NCBI RefSeq assembly: GCF_014174255.1
Contig: NZ_JABEQJ010000005.1
Span: 1 to 64,000, forward strand
Reading direction: 5' to 3'
Length of the DNA stretch: 64,000 nt
DNA from: Gluconacetobacter sacchari
GTDB lineage: Bacteria; Pseudomonadota; Alphaproteobacteria; Acetobacterales; Acetobacteraceae
Both the position numbers and the translations under genes were made by a program. Positions 37,567 through 46,807 of the stretch are shown here, in pieces. The notes under the pieces are model-generated. The model searched no databases. It worked only from the letters and a program-made list of their open reading frames with translations, and had not been told where the DNA came from. Position 1 is the stretch's first letter. Each line of letters starts with the position of its first letter.

Positions 37567-38808
37567 TCAAGCTCCATTAAATTCGGTTTCACCTGGCCCC
37601 GCCACGTCCTCGCCGACCGGCGGCACGCCATCCGGATCGATCCCGTCGAGCCCGCGCAACTGCTTCGCCACCACCCGGGTCCGCCGCCGCGCCTCGTCGA
37701 TCGACGATGACATGGCCGAGGCATTGCGCGCCAGCCGTTCCAGCACCCCGTCCATCCGCAGCATCTCCTGGCGCGTGGCCCCCAGCAGGCGGGCGATGCC
37801 GTCCGTCCGCTCCTCCAGCGCCAGGGTAACATAGCCCAGATGGATCGTCCGCAGCATGGCCGGCAGCAGGCCGGGGCCCATGACCAGCACCCGGCAGGTC
37901 CGCCCGATCTCGTCCATCAGCCCGGCAATCCGCGCGACCTCGGCATACAGCCCGTCGGTCGGCAGGTACAGCACCGCGAATTCCACCGTCACCGGCGGCA
38001 CGATATATTTGGACGCGATCTTGCGCGCTTCGATCTTCACCGTCGTTTCCAGCGCGCGGCGGGCGGCCCGCTCGGCCTCCGCGTCCACCCGCTCCACGGC
38101 ATCCAGCAGCCGCTCGTACGCCTCGGTCGGGAATTTGGAATCGATCGCCAGCAGCGGCGGCACGGCAGCCTTCACCGGCATCCGCACCGCGAACTCCACG
38201 ACCTCCGAACTGCCCTCGCGCAGGCGGCGGTTGGCCTCATAGGCCCCGGCCGGCAGCACGTCGTCCAGGATCGCACGCAACTGCGCCTCACCCCACCCGC
38301 CGCGCGTCTTGACGTTGGAGAACAGGCGCTTCAGGTCGCCGATCTGCGCCGTCATCGCCGAGACCTCGCCCATCGCCTTCTGCATCGCCGTGAACTGTTC
38401 CAGCACCCGCTGGAACGAGGTCTGCATCTGCCGCTCCACCGCCTCGTGCAGCCGCTCGTCCACGGTGGCGCGCACCGCCTCGATCTGCCGCGCCGACGCC
38501 TCCGCGATCTCGCGCAGCGCCGCGCCCTGCATCAGCCGCGCCTCGGCCAGGTCGCGGGTCAGGGACTGCGCCATCGTCCCCAGCCGGTCGGCGGTCTCGG
38601 CGCGCAACTGGTCCAGCCGGCCGCGCTGCGCCTCGCCCTCGGCCAGCCGCGCGGCCGATTCGCGCTCCACCATCACATAGATCCGCGCCAGCAGGTCGCC
38701 TCCGTCCGCCCCACGTCCCCGCCGGGCCATCAGCACCAGGGCACCCGCGATCGCGATCGCCGCCAGCGCCACCAGCCCCCACACACCGGCCCCCAGACCG
38801 TCGGACAT
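37567..38808 (-). CDS. rmuC: DNA recombination protein RmuC homologue
   Basis: RmuC-family protein, linked genetically in E. coli to limiting DNA inversions and predicted to have a nuclease-like fold. Start at the ATG at 38808 with GGAGAG seven bases upstream; a GTG at 38832 abutting the upstream stop is possible. 413 aa: one N-terminal membrane segment (about 8-22), a long coiled coil (about 40-150) and the conserved domain with GGWGEAQLRAILDDVLP, VEFAVRMP and IDSKFPTEAYERLL. It lies between an AsmA-like gene and the regulator pair, all on one strand. Confidence 0.92.
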   Translation of the reverse strand: MSDGLGAGVWGLVALAAIAIAGALVLMARRGRGADGGDLLARIYVMVERESAARLAEGEAQRGRLDQLRAETADRLGTMAQSLTRDLAEARLMQGAALREIAEASARQIEAVRATVDERLHEAVERQMQTSFQRVLEQFTAMQKAMGEVSAMTAQIGDLKRLFSNVKTRGGWGEAQLRAILDDVLPAGAYEANRRLREGSSEVVEFAVRMPVKAAVPPLLAIDSKFPTEAYERLLDAVERVDAEAERAARRALETTVKIEARKIASKYIVPPVTVEFAVLYLPTDGLYAEVARIAGLMDEIGRTCRVLVMGPGLLPAMLRTIHLGYVTLALEERTDGIARLLGATRQEMLRMDGVLERLARNASAMSSSIDEARRRTRVVAKQLRGLDGIDPDGVPPVGEDVAGPGETEFNGA

Positions 38809-38832
38809 CGCCACTCTCTCCAACCCGCCCAC

Positions 38833-41800
38833 CTACTCGACCAGCCGCCGCATCACGCCCGGCAGAAAGATCGAGAACGGATTGACCCGCAGCGCCGGAC
38901 TGTCCAGCGTCCCGTCGACCACGAAGGTCGCCGCCAGCAGCCCCCCGCCCTTCTCCGGGCTCATCAGCCGCCCCACGCCGGGCATGTGGCCGGGAATGGT
39001 GTTCACCGCGAAGGCGGGGACGATCGTCCCCTTCAGGTCCAGCGTCCCCCGGTCCAGGTCGACCGGCCCCTGGAGCGTCACGCCCAGCGAGGCATTGCTG
39101 GCCACTCCGTCATGCACCGCCAGCACCCCGTCGCGAAAGGTGAACGGCAGCGAGACGTTGCGGATCGCGAATCCCGGCGCCGGCACCGACTGCACCCAGC
39201 CATAGAGCGAGGCATTGTTGGCCAGCCGCACCATCCGCGGCACCTGCCGCACCATGATGGGTTCGACGGTCAGCACGCCGGCAAAGGGCGCGGTGGGCTG
39301 CGAATCGTCGAACACGCCCCGCATCACCGCCCGGCCGCCCTCGACCTGCGCCGTCACCCCCATCGCGCGCAGCATCAGGCCCAGATTCTCGACACGGGCC
39401 CACAGATGCCGTCCGTCGCGCTCCGGCGTCAGGGTCGCACTGGCCGGCGCCGGCCCGGCCATGGAAAACCGCATCCGGGTCAGGCGCACGCCATTATCCT
39501 CCAGATGCGCCCGCACCCCGGTCAGGCTGGCATCGCGCGCATAGAACAGGGTCCGCACATCGGCATCAATCAGCCAGCTTCGCCCCGGCGGCCCATGCAC
39601 TCGCCCCGACGCGGCCTCGGGCATGTGATAGCCGGCCGGCTTCGGCGCGGCCGCCGGCGCGGGCGCCAGCAGCGGCGACAGGTCCAGCACCGGGGCATGG
39701 ACCGTCACCCGCAGCGGGTCGGCCGGGCGCGGCGACACGCCCACCGTCGCATCCCCGCGCGACCGGCCGACGCGGAAGCCGCGCATCACCAGGGCGCGCG
39801 CGCCGCCACGCCCCATGGTCGCCCGGCCGTCGATCAGCAGGTCGGGCCCCGCGGCATGGATCGCCTCGACCGACACCAGCCGCCCATCCTCAAGCCCCAG
39901 CCGCGCCGAGGCCGCCGCCGGCTGCCCCATTTGCTTGCTCCATACCGGAATGGTCAGCGCGGCCTTCGCCAGATCCAGGTTCAGCGCCACCCGCCCGGTC
40001 CGGTCGGGGAAACGGTCATACGCGACATCCAGCTCCGCGCTGCCACGGAAGCGCTGCCCGGCATCGAACCCCGCGCGCGCGGCGCTTTCGGGCGTGACAT
40101 GGATCAGCGCATGCGCGCTCTCGGTGGCGCGGACATCCGGCGTGCCGCGAAAATCCATGCCATAGGTCAGTTCCGACGCCATGCCGCCCAACAACGCGGT
40201 CCCCCGCATGGTCAGCCCCTCGGTGGTGGCATCCAGCGCCATCCGCCCGTCATCCAGCGCCCGCCCCTGCACCACATTGCCCAGGTGCAGATGGTCGATA
40301 TCGGCATGGCCGTTCAGCCGGATCTGATCCACCGACACCTTGTCGTCCAGCGGCAGGACCAGATGCAGCCTCACCCGCGCGTTGCCGCCGGGATGGTCGA
40401 AGGCGACCGGATGGCGCGACAGCAGATGCAGGCGCGGCTCGGCCAGCAGGGCCAGCACGTCGGGCAGAGCGCCGCGCAGGGTCGTCGCGATGTCGCCGGT
40501 CTGGTCCTTCTGCTGTAGGCCGGCAATCCGCATCGACCCGTCGCCCACCGCCAGCCGCCCGCCCCCCGCGACCGTCTGCACGCCGCCATCGAAGGCGATC
40601 GACAGCACATCGGGCCCCTCGAAGGTCAAGACCGCGCCCACCCCCCGGATCGGCGCGATCGGCCGCAGCCAGTGCAGTTCCAGGTCCGAACCGACGACCC
40701 CGCCGGTCATCGACCGCATGGCGATCCCTCGCCACCCCGCCACGCTGCCCAGCCCGATCGCGACATGCAGGCCATGCGCGGCGCCATGGGTAATGTTCCG
40801 CGTCACCCACGCCCGCGCGCCCTTCATCGCCCCCTCGGGCCAGTAGCCGCCCAGGGTCGCGAAATCGAGCGCGGGAATGCTCCCCTCCACTGTCGCCGCG
40901 ATCGCCCCCGGGCCGGCCAGGCTGGCAATATCCAGCGTCCCGCGCGCCTCCAGCGTGATGGTGTCGCCCGGCACGCCCGCCGGCCGGTCAGAGGGCAGGA
41001 TGCCGGCCTCCAGCGTCTCCAGCCGGACCTTCGCCCCGCCCGGCATCATGCCGCCACCGGCGGCGGGGGTGAAATCGGCCGCGAGATCCGCCATCCCCCC
41101 GGCCACGCGGATCACCCCATGGGCCCCGGTCATGATCCGCCCGTCGCCGGCCCGCACCCGCAGGCGCGCCCTCACCGGCCGCGCCATCAACCCGCCCCCG
41201 CCGCCCGCCAGCGAGATCGTGCCCTCCAGCCCGACCGGCAGGCCGACATGCGCCAGCCCCGGCATCAGCGGCGCCAGCGCGCTCGGCATCACCGCCGTGG
41301 TGGCGACATGCCACACCAGCCCCGCCCCATCCGCCTGGCCATCGGCCCGTACCGATGCAAGCAAGCCCGGCCCCGCCAGCGTCGCCGCGGCATGGCCGGC
41401 CAGCCCGAACAGCGCGCCATGGCGCACCGCATGCAGGTCGGCCGTCACGCCCTCGGCCCGCCAGGTCCGCCCCGACGCCAGATCGCGCAGCGTCACCGCG
41501 ACATCGTCCAGCGCCAGCCGCTCCATCTGCCTGGGGTCGACCGGCAACCCCGCCGTGCCCCCGCCCGACGCAAGCCCGCTATCCAGGCCGATCGCCCCAT
41601 CCCGCCCCCGCCGCAGCGCCAGACGCGCCCCGGACATCACGAGGTCCGGCACCACCAGCCGGCCATGCAGCAGCGGCCCGCTGGCCAGCACCAGCCGCAG
41701 CGCCCCCACGCGCTCGGCCACGCCGCCATCGACCCGGCGCAGGCGCAATTCCTCGGCCGTCACCTCCAGCGGCGCGGCCAGGCCGCGATGCAGCCAGTCC

Positions 41801-42030
41801 CAGCCGACCCGCATCCGCCCCAGTTCCAGCCGCCCTGCCGCGCCGGGCGGCATCGCCCGCGCCAGCGCCAGCCGCGCCAGCGGCGTCACGTCGACCGGCC
41901 GCCACGACAGCCACGCCGCCAGCCCGGACAGGGCCAGCACCGGCACGATCACGCATCCCGCCGCCACGGCCGACAGGATACGCCGCCACCGCCGCGACCC
42001 GGACGGCAGGGGGCCTTGACCTCGGGTCAT
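38833..42030 (-). CDS. AsmA/YhdP-like (DUF3971) envelope protein
   Basis: Large membrane-anchored protein of the AsmA/TamB/YhdP type, a family implicated in phospholipid transport to the outer membrane. The ATG at 42030 (MTRGQGPLPSGSRRWRR) gives 1065 aa: one N-terminal transmembrane segment (about 17-40), then a long run of beta-rich repeats with periplasmic features, ending in the typical C-terminal module with GVTLQGPVDLDRGTLDLKG and TLDSPALRVNPFSIFLPG. It is divergent from glnE with 68 bases between and is followed directly by rmuC. The exact role in this organism is inferred. Confidence 0.85.
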   Translation of the reverse strand: MTRGQGPLPSGSRRWRRILSAVAAGCVIVPVLALSGLAAWLSWRPVDVTPLARLALARAMPPGAAGRLELGRMRVGWDWLHRGLAAPLEVTAEELRLRRVDGGVAERVGALRLVLASGPLLHGRLVVPDLVMSGARLALRRGRDGAIGLDSGLASGGGTAGLPVDPRQMERLALDDVAVTLRDLASGRTWRAEGVTADLHAVRHGALFGLAGHAAATLAGPGLLASVRADGQADGAGLVWHVATTAVMPSALAPLMPGLAHVGLPVGLEGTISLAGGGGGLMARPVRARLRVRAGDGRIMTGAHGVIRVAGGMADLAADFTPAAGGGMMPGGAKVRLETLEAGILPSDRPAGVPGDTITLEARGTLDIASLAGPGAIAATVEGSIPALDFATLGGYWPEGAMKGARAWVTRNITHGAAHGLHVAIGLGSVAGWRGIAMRSMTGGVVGSDLELHWLRPIAPIRGVGAVLTFEGPDVLSIAFDGGVQTVAGGGRLAVGDGSMRIAGLQQKDQTGDIATTLRGALPDVLALLAEPRLHLLSRHPVAFDHPGGNARVRLHLVLPLDDKVSVDQIRLNGHADIDHLHLGNVVQGRALDDGRMALDATTEGLTMRGTALLGGMASELTYGMDFRGTPDVRATESAHALIHVTPESAARAGFDAGQRFRGSAELDVAYDRFPDRTGRVALNLDLAKAALTIPVWSKQMGQPAAASARLGLEDGRLVSVEAIHAAGPDLLIDGRATMGRGGARALVMRGFRVGRSRGDATVGVSPRPADPLRVTVHAPVLDLSPLLAPAPAAAPKPAGYHMPEAASGRVHGPPGRSWLIDADVRTLFYARDASLTGVRAHLEDNGVRLTRMRFSMAGPAPASATLTPERDGRHLWARVENLGLMLRAMGVTAQVEGGRAVMRGVFDDSQPTAPFAGVLTVEPIMVRQVPRMVRLANNASLYGWVQSVPAPGFAIRNVSLPFTFRDGVLAVHDGVASNASLGVTLQGPVDLDRGTLDLKGTIVPAFAVNTIPGHMPGVGRLMSPEKGGGLLAATFVVDGTLDSPALRVNPFSIFLPGVMRRLVE

Positions 42031-42098
42031 CGGGCCGTCCAGGGTGCGGCCCGGCCGACGGCCTCCATGCTCCGCCGTCTTCCGGACCAGGACGCCCC

Positions 42099-45000
42099 AT
42101 GCCCCCACCCCGCCCCGCCCGGACCGCTCCCGCCCGAACCGCGCCCGCCCGAACCGCGCCCGCCTGGACGGCCCGCGCCTGGCCCGCCCCCGCCGATCCG
42201 CGCGGCGCCACCCTGCTGCGCGAGGACGTGGATGCATCGTGGCGCGACCACGCGCTGGACCCGGCCCTGCTGGCGGCCGAGGGCGTGGCGGCGATGCTGG
42301 CGGCGATCGGCGGCAACAGCCCCTACCTGGCCGGACTGGTCCGGCGCGACCCCGTCCCGTTCGCCCGCCTGCTGGCCGAGGGCCCCGACGCGGGCATGGC
42401 CGCGGCGCTGGAGAGCATGGCGGCCCTGACCCCGCGCGACGGCCGCGCCGCCATCGCCGCGACGCTGCGCGCCGCCAAGCGCCAGGCCGCGCTGGCCATC
42501 GCCCTGGCCGATATCGGCGGATTGTGGACGCTGGAACAAGTGACCCTCGCCCTCAGCCGCCTGGCCGAAGGCGCGCTGGACGAAGCGGTCAGACATCTGC
42601 TGCGGACGGCGCATGATACGGGGCAACTCGCTCTGCCGGACCCGGCCCACCCGACCCGGGGCAGCGGATTCGTCGTGCTGGCGATGGGAAAGCTGGGTGC
42701 GCGGGAACTGAACTACTCCTCGGATATCGACCTGATCGTGCTCTACGATCCCGACTGCCATCCGGGCCACGAGGATTTGCGCCGGATCTTCATCCGCATG
42801 ACTAGCGACCTTGTCGGCCTGATGGAAGCACGCGATGCCGACGGCTACGTCTTCCGCACCGACCTGCGCCTGCGCCCCGACCCGTCGGCCACCCCGCCGG
42901 CCATCTCCTTTCCCGCCGGCATCGCCTATTACGAAAGCATGGGCCAGACCTGGGAACGCGCGGCGATGACCAAGGCCCGCCCGGTCGCGGGCGATATCGG
43001 CGCCGGCCGCCGCTTTTTGCGCGCGATCCACCCGTTCATCTGGCGCCGCCATCTCGACTTCGCGGTGATCGACGACCTGCACGACATGAAGGCGCGCATC
43101 GACCGCCACCGCAATGCCGGCCATACCGGCCTGTCGCGCCTGGGCGACCGCACGGTCCACGACCCGGGCCTGGCCCGCGACTGGCTGCTGGGCCACGACC
43201 TGAAGCTGGGCCAGGGCGGCATCCGCGAGGTCGAATTCGTCGCCCAGGCCCTGCAACTGGTCTGGGGCGGCCGGCAGCCCGAACTGCGCGACCCCACCAC
43301 GCTCGGCGCCCTGCGGCGCCTGGTCCGCGCCGGCATCCTGCCCCGCCCGCAGGGCGAAAGCCTGGCCCGCACCTATCGCATGCTGCGCCGCGCCGAACAC
43401 CGCCTGCAAATGCAGGCCGACCACCAGACCCACCGCCTGCCCGCGACGCGCGACGCCTTCAACGCCTACGCGACCTTCATGCAGGAAGACGGCGGCCGCG
43501 CCCTGGCCGGCATGATGCTGCCGATCATGCAGGAGTCTCGGCGGATCTTCGAACGCCAGTTCGCCGAATCCCAGGGCACCGACGCCACGATCGACCCCGA
43601 GGCCGAGGACATGGCCGACCATCTCCGCCGCGCCGGCTTCCCGGGCGCCGACATCCCCGATGCCCTGGCCCTGCTGGCCCGCTGGAGCGGCAACCGCCTG
43701 CGCGCGCTGCGTTCCGACCGCGCCCGCAGCCTGCTGCGCCGGCTGATGCCCGGCCTGCTGTCCAGCTTCGGCCAGCGCCGCGACCCGCTGACCTGCCTGC
43801 GCCGGTTCGACGCCATGCTGGCGCGGCAATGGGCCGGGGTGCAGTTCCTCTCCCTGCTGGAACGCAATCCGGCGCTGATCGGCCGCATCGCCACCATCCT
43901 CGACGGCTCGCCCTTCCTGGCCGACCACCTGGCGGAAACCCCGGCGGCGCTGGAAGGATTGCTGGGCGGCATCGGCGACGACGAAGCCGATTCCAGCACC
44001 TCCGACCTGCCGCCCGCCCAACTGGTCCGCCAGCACGTGGCCGCCGCCGCCTCGACCGAACAACTCCTGCCGGTCCTGCGCGGCCTGGTGCGCGGCGAGG
44101 AATTTCGCCTGTCCACCGCCCGGCTGGAACATCGCCTGGACGTCGACACCGCCAGCCGCGCCCGCACCGACATGGCCGATTCGGTGATTCGCGGCCTGCT
44201 GCGCAGCGTCACCGCCGAACATCGCGACCGCTACGGCCGCGTCCCCGGCGGCGCGATGGTGGTGGTGGCGCTGGGCAAGGCCGGATCGCGCGAGATGATG
44301 CCGGGCTCGGACCTCGACCTGATGCTGATCTACGACCACCCCGCCGAGGTCGCCGACAGCGTGGTCCCGCCCCGCGCCGCCGCCCGCGACGGCGGCCTGC
44401 CGCCGCGCCCCCTGCCCGTGGGGCAGTATTTCGTCCGGCTGGCCCATGGCGTCATCGCCGCCCTGACCGCCCCGGGACCGGAAGGGCCGCTCTACGAGGT
44501 CGACATGCGCCTGCGGCCCTCCGGCTCCAAGGGCCCGGTCGCCCTGTCGCTGGAGGCCTTCCGCCGCTACCACGCCGAAAGCGCCTGGACGTGGGAACGC
44601 ATGGCCCTGACCCGCGCCCGGGTGGTCGCGGGCGCGCCGACGCTGGTCCGCGCCACGCGCGCCGCGATCGGCCACGCGCTGGACGGCGACCCGTCGGGCC
44701 GCCGGACGATCCTGGACGATTCCCGCGCCATGCGCGCCCGTATCGCGCGCGACCTGCCGCCGTCGGGGCCGCTGGACATCAAGCGCCGGCCGGGCGGCCT
44801 GATGGATGTGGAATTCATCGCCCAGACGCTGCAACTGGCCGTCGGCACGGCGGCGGTGCGCGCGCCCTGCACCCGCGACGCCCTGCGCCTGCTGGCCCGG
44901 CATGGCGCGCTCGACCCGGCGGCCGCGCGCGTCCTGCTGGGCGCCGACCGCACCTGGCGCTCGGTGCAGAGCATGCTGCGCCTGCTCTTCGGCGCCCACC

Positions 45001-45197
45001 CTCCGGCCGACCTCGCCGCCATCCCCCCCGCCACGCGCGACATCCTGCTGCGCGAGATCGAGGCCCCGTCGATCGAAGCCGCCCTTTCGGCGATGGACGC
45101 CCTCGCGAACACGGTGCGCGCCCTGTTCACCACCCTGATCGGCCCGGTCGAAGACCCGGCCGATCGCTTGCAGACGACGCCAAAGCCCTCAAGATAG
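42099..45197 (+). CDS. glnE: Bifunctional glutamine-synthetase adenylyltransferase/deadenylase
   Basis: Adenylylates and deadenylylates glutamine synthetase in response to PII. Start at the ATG at 42099 with AGGA upstream; 1032 aa. Two nucleotidyltransferase domains are visible: the N-terminal deadenylase site SSDIDLIVLYD (about 206-216) and the C-terminal adenylylase site GSDLDLMLIYD (about 736-746), each followed by a helical domain. The first about 45 residues are a low-complexity Pro/Ala/Arg/Thr stretch encoded by 15-bp repeats, not part of the usual family, so the true start could be later. Confidence 0.95.
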   Translation: MPPPRPARTAPARTAPARTAPAWTARAWPAPADPRGATLLREDVDASWRDHALDPALLAAEGVAAMLAAIGGNSPYLAGLVRRDPVPFARLLAEGPDAGMAAALESMAALTPRDGRAAIAATLRAAKRQAALAIALADIGGLWTLEQVTLALSRLAEGALDEAVRHLLRTAHDTGQLALPDPAHPTRGSGFVVLAMGKLGARELNYSSDIDLIVLYDPDCHPGHEDLRRIFIRMTSDLVGLMEARDADGYVFRTDLRLRPDPSATPPAISFPAGIAYYESMGQTWERAAMTKARPVAGDIGAGRRFLRAIHPFIWRRHLDFAVIDDLHDMKARIDRHRNAGHTGLSRLGDRTVHDPGLARDWLLGHDLKLGQGGIREVEFVAQALQLVWGGRQPELRDPTTLGALRRLVRAGILPRPQGESLARTYRMLRRAEHRLQMQADHQTHRLPATRDAFNAYATFMQEDGGRALAGMMLPIMQESRRIFERQFAESQGTDATIDPEAEDMADHLRRAGFPGADIPDALALLARWSGNRLRALRSDRARSLLRRLMPGLLSSFGQRRDPLTCLRRFDAMLARQWAGVQFLSLLERNPALIGRIATILDGSPFLADHLAETPAALEGLLGGIGDDEADSSTSDLPPAQLVRQHVAAAASTEQLLPVLRGLVRGEEFRLSTARLEHRLDVDTASRARTDMADSVIRGLLRSVTAEHRDRYGRVPGGAMVVVALGKAGSREMMPGSDLDLMLIYDHPAEVADSVVPPRAAARDGGLPPRPLPVGQYFVRLAHGVIAALTAPGPEGPLYEVDMRLRPSGSKGPVALSLEAFRRYHAESAWTWERMALTRARVVAGAPTLVRATRAAIGHALDGDPSGRRTILDDSRAMRARIARDLPPSGPLDIKRRPGGLMDVEFIAQTLQLAVGTAAVRAPCTRDALRLLARHGALDPAAARVLLGADRTWRSVQSMLRLLFGAHPPADLAAIPPATRDILLREIEAPSIEAALSAMDALANTVRALFTTLIGPVEDPADRLQTTPKPSR
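42114..42173 (+). repeat. glnE: 15-bp tandem repeat at the 5' end of glnE
   Basis: Four copies of a 15-bp unit (consensus CCCGCCCGAACCGCG; the second and third identical, the first and fourth diverged) encode an RTAPA-type repeat. A five-codon unit keeps the frame whatever the copy number, so length variation here would not break GlnE. Confidence 0.8.
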
Positions 45198-45226
45198 TCC
45201 GACAGGACCCGAACGGAGACCCGACC

Positions 45227-45721
45227 ATGGCCGACACCCCGCTTTTCCCCGCCATCGGCGCCCCGGCGCCCGATTTCGCCATGCCGGCCAGCAAGGGCCG
45301 CCAGGTCAGCCTGGCGGCGATGAAGGGCCGGCCGTTCGTCCTGTATTTCTACCCCAAGGCCAGCACCCCCGGCTGCACCACAGAGGCCTGCGATTTCCAG
45401 GAAGCCCTGGCCGCGCTGGGCGGCACCGGCCTGCCCGTCATCGGCGTATCGCGCGATTCGATGAAGGCGATCGACAATTTCGCGACGAAACAGAACCTCG
45501 CCTTCCCCCTGGCCTCCGACGCGACGGGCACGGTCACCGAGGCCTATGGCGTATGGGTCGAAAAGACGCTGTACGGCCGCAAATACATGGGCATCGAACG
45601 CGCGACCTTCCTGATCGACGCCGATGGCCGGGTCGCCCATGTCTGGCGCAACGTCAAGGTCCCCGGCCACGTCGCCGACGTCATGCAGGCCGCGTCACGG
45701 CTCTCGGCCCCCGGTCAATAG
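45227..45721 (+). CDS. bcp: Thiol peroxiredoxin (BCP/PrxQ type)
   Basis: Reduces hydrogen peroxide and alkyl hydroperoxides using thioredoxin. 164 aa, with a GGAG ribosome-binding site upstream. It has the two-cysteine BCP pattern: peroxidatic Cys50 in STPGCTTEACDF and resolving Cys55, with the Thr and the later Arg (RATFLID) of the active site. It follows glnE after 29 bases, possibly in one transcript, and its stop overlaps the convergent gene below by seven bases. Confidence 0.94.
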   Translation: MADTPLFPAIGAPAPDFAMPASKGRQVSLAAMKGRPFVLYFYPKASTPGCTTEACDFQEALAALGGTGLPVIGVSRDSMKAIDNFATKQNLAFPLASDATGTVTEAYGVWVEKTLYGRKYMGIERATFLIDADGRVAHVWRNVKVPGHVADVMQAASRLSAPGQ

Positions 45722-46086
45722 GCCGGATAGGCATACCCATAGGGCGCATAGACCAGCGGCGGAGGGGGTGGCGGGGGCGGCGGAGGAGGCGGCGGCGGGG
45801 GCCCATAGGCCTCGGCCGCGATGGCACTTCCCGCCGCGCCGATCAGCGCCCCGCCGATCAACCCGCCGATAAAGGCGCCGCCTACGCCGGGGCCGCGACG
45901 GTAATACCCCCGGCCACCCCAGCCGGGACCATGCCCGTAATAGCCGCCATGCCAGCCACCATGCCAGCCGGGACCGGGGCCGCCATATCCGTGGCCGTAC
46001 CATTGCGCATGGGCCGCCGGGGCCGCGGCGGCCAGACCCGCCGCCATCACCGGAACCACCAGCAGAAGCCGCGCGATTTTATGCAT
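45715..46086 (-). CDS. Exported Gly/His/Tyr-rich protein with polyproline run
   Basis: I do not recognise a named family. 123 aa with a clear signal peptide (about 1-27, AHA|Q site), then a Gly/His/Tyr/Trp-rich stretch (about 30-65), a glycine-zipper-like hydrophobic segment (FIGGLIGGALIGAAGSAIAA, about 72-91), a run of 15 prolines (about 96-110) and a YAPYGYAYPAY tail. The zipper suggests outer-membrane or self-association behaviour, as in small exported proteins of this composition; the function is unknown. Its 3' end overlaps the bcp stop in convergent orientation. Confidence 0.7.
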   Translation of the reverse strand: MHKIARLLLVVPVMAAGLAAAAPAAHAQWYGHGYGGPGPGWHGGWHGGYYGHGPGWGGRGYYRRGPGVGGAFIGGLIGGALIGAAGSAIAAEAYGPPPPPPPPPPPPPPPLVYAPYGYAYPAY

Positions 46087-46216
46087 GGCCGTACCCTTTC
46101 CTTCAGAACGGGAGCGAACCGTGCGCCCCGCGTAAAAGGAAGAACACCACCGGCTGATGGCGATTTACGGGCAGGTTTCGCCCCATTTTCGCCACCACCC
46201 CCGCCCGGCCGGCCCG

Positions 46217-46807
46217 TCAGGGATGGGCGGCCTGGATCGTCCTCAGCCCGTCCGGCGGCACGAAGATCGCCTCCGGCTGGGCGGCATGGCTCACCTGCTC
46301 GGCCCGCACCACGATCCGGTCGCCCTGGGCCGCTTGCAGCAAGTCGCCCTCGTCGCTGTAGCAGACATCGCTGACCCGGCCGTCGGTGTCGCGCGTGTGC
46401 CAGACGGTACATTGCTCGCCGGCCACCAGCAGCGTCTCGCCGCGCGACCAGTCCCCCGGTGCCCGCTGCCCCGGTTCCGACAGCGCCGGACCGGGGGCGG
46501 GAATCACCGTCCGCGCGCCGCGCGCCAGGTCCACGACCGTCAGCCGTCCCGCCCGATAATCGGTAATCATGTAGGTCGCGGAGCCCTCGGGGTCCACGCG
46601 CTGCCGGCGCGTGCCGGCCGACCAGCGCATGCGCTGGTGCTGCAACGGCACCGACGGATCGGGCGAGGCCAGCGCATAGCGGATATCGACATCCCGCTGC
46701 GGCGTGACGAAGGGCGCGTCCTCCGCCGCCCGCGCCGCCGGGCCGGCCGCGTGCGCCAGGGCCACGGCCAGCGCCGCCGGCGCCAGCCGGCGCCACGGCC
46801 CGCTCAT
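46217..46807 (-). CDS. Exported protein, paralogue of the adjacent upstream gene
   Basis: Family not recognised. 196 aa with a signal peptide (about 1-27). The mature part begins VTPQRDVDIRYAL and contains a Cys pair in CTVWHTRDTDGRVSDVC. The same layout (RDVxxxY, a central repeat of short beta strands, CTxW...C, then an FxPPxG-type tail) occurs in the upstream neighbour, so these look like tandem duplicates of one exported beta-rich protein. Its ATG overlaps the neighbour's stop (ATGA), so they are co-translated. Confidence 0.7.
   Translation of the reverse strand: MSGPWRRLAPAALAVALAHAAGPAARAAEDAPFVTPQRDVDIRYALASPDPSVPLQHQRMRWSAGTRRQRVDPEGSATYMITDYRAGRLTVVDLARGARTVIPAPGPALSEPGQRAPGDWSRGETLLVAGEQCTVWHTRDTDGRVSDVCYSDEGDLLQAAQGDRIVVRAEQVSHAAQPEAIFVPPDGLRTIQAAHP

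Noticed and set aside
42027-44999. 990-codon open frame on the minus strand
   Set aside because: Antisense to glnE, whose conserved motifs are unambiguous.
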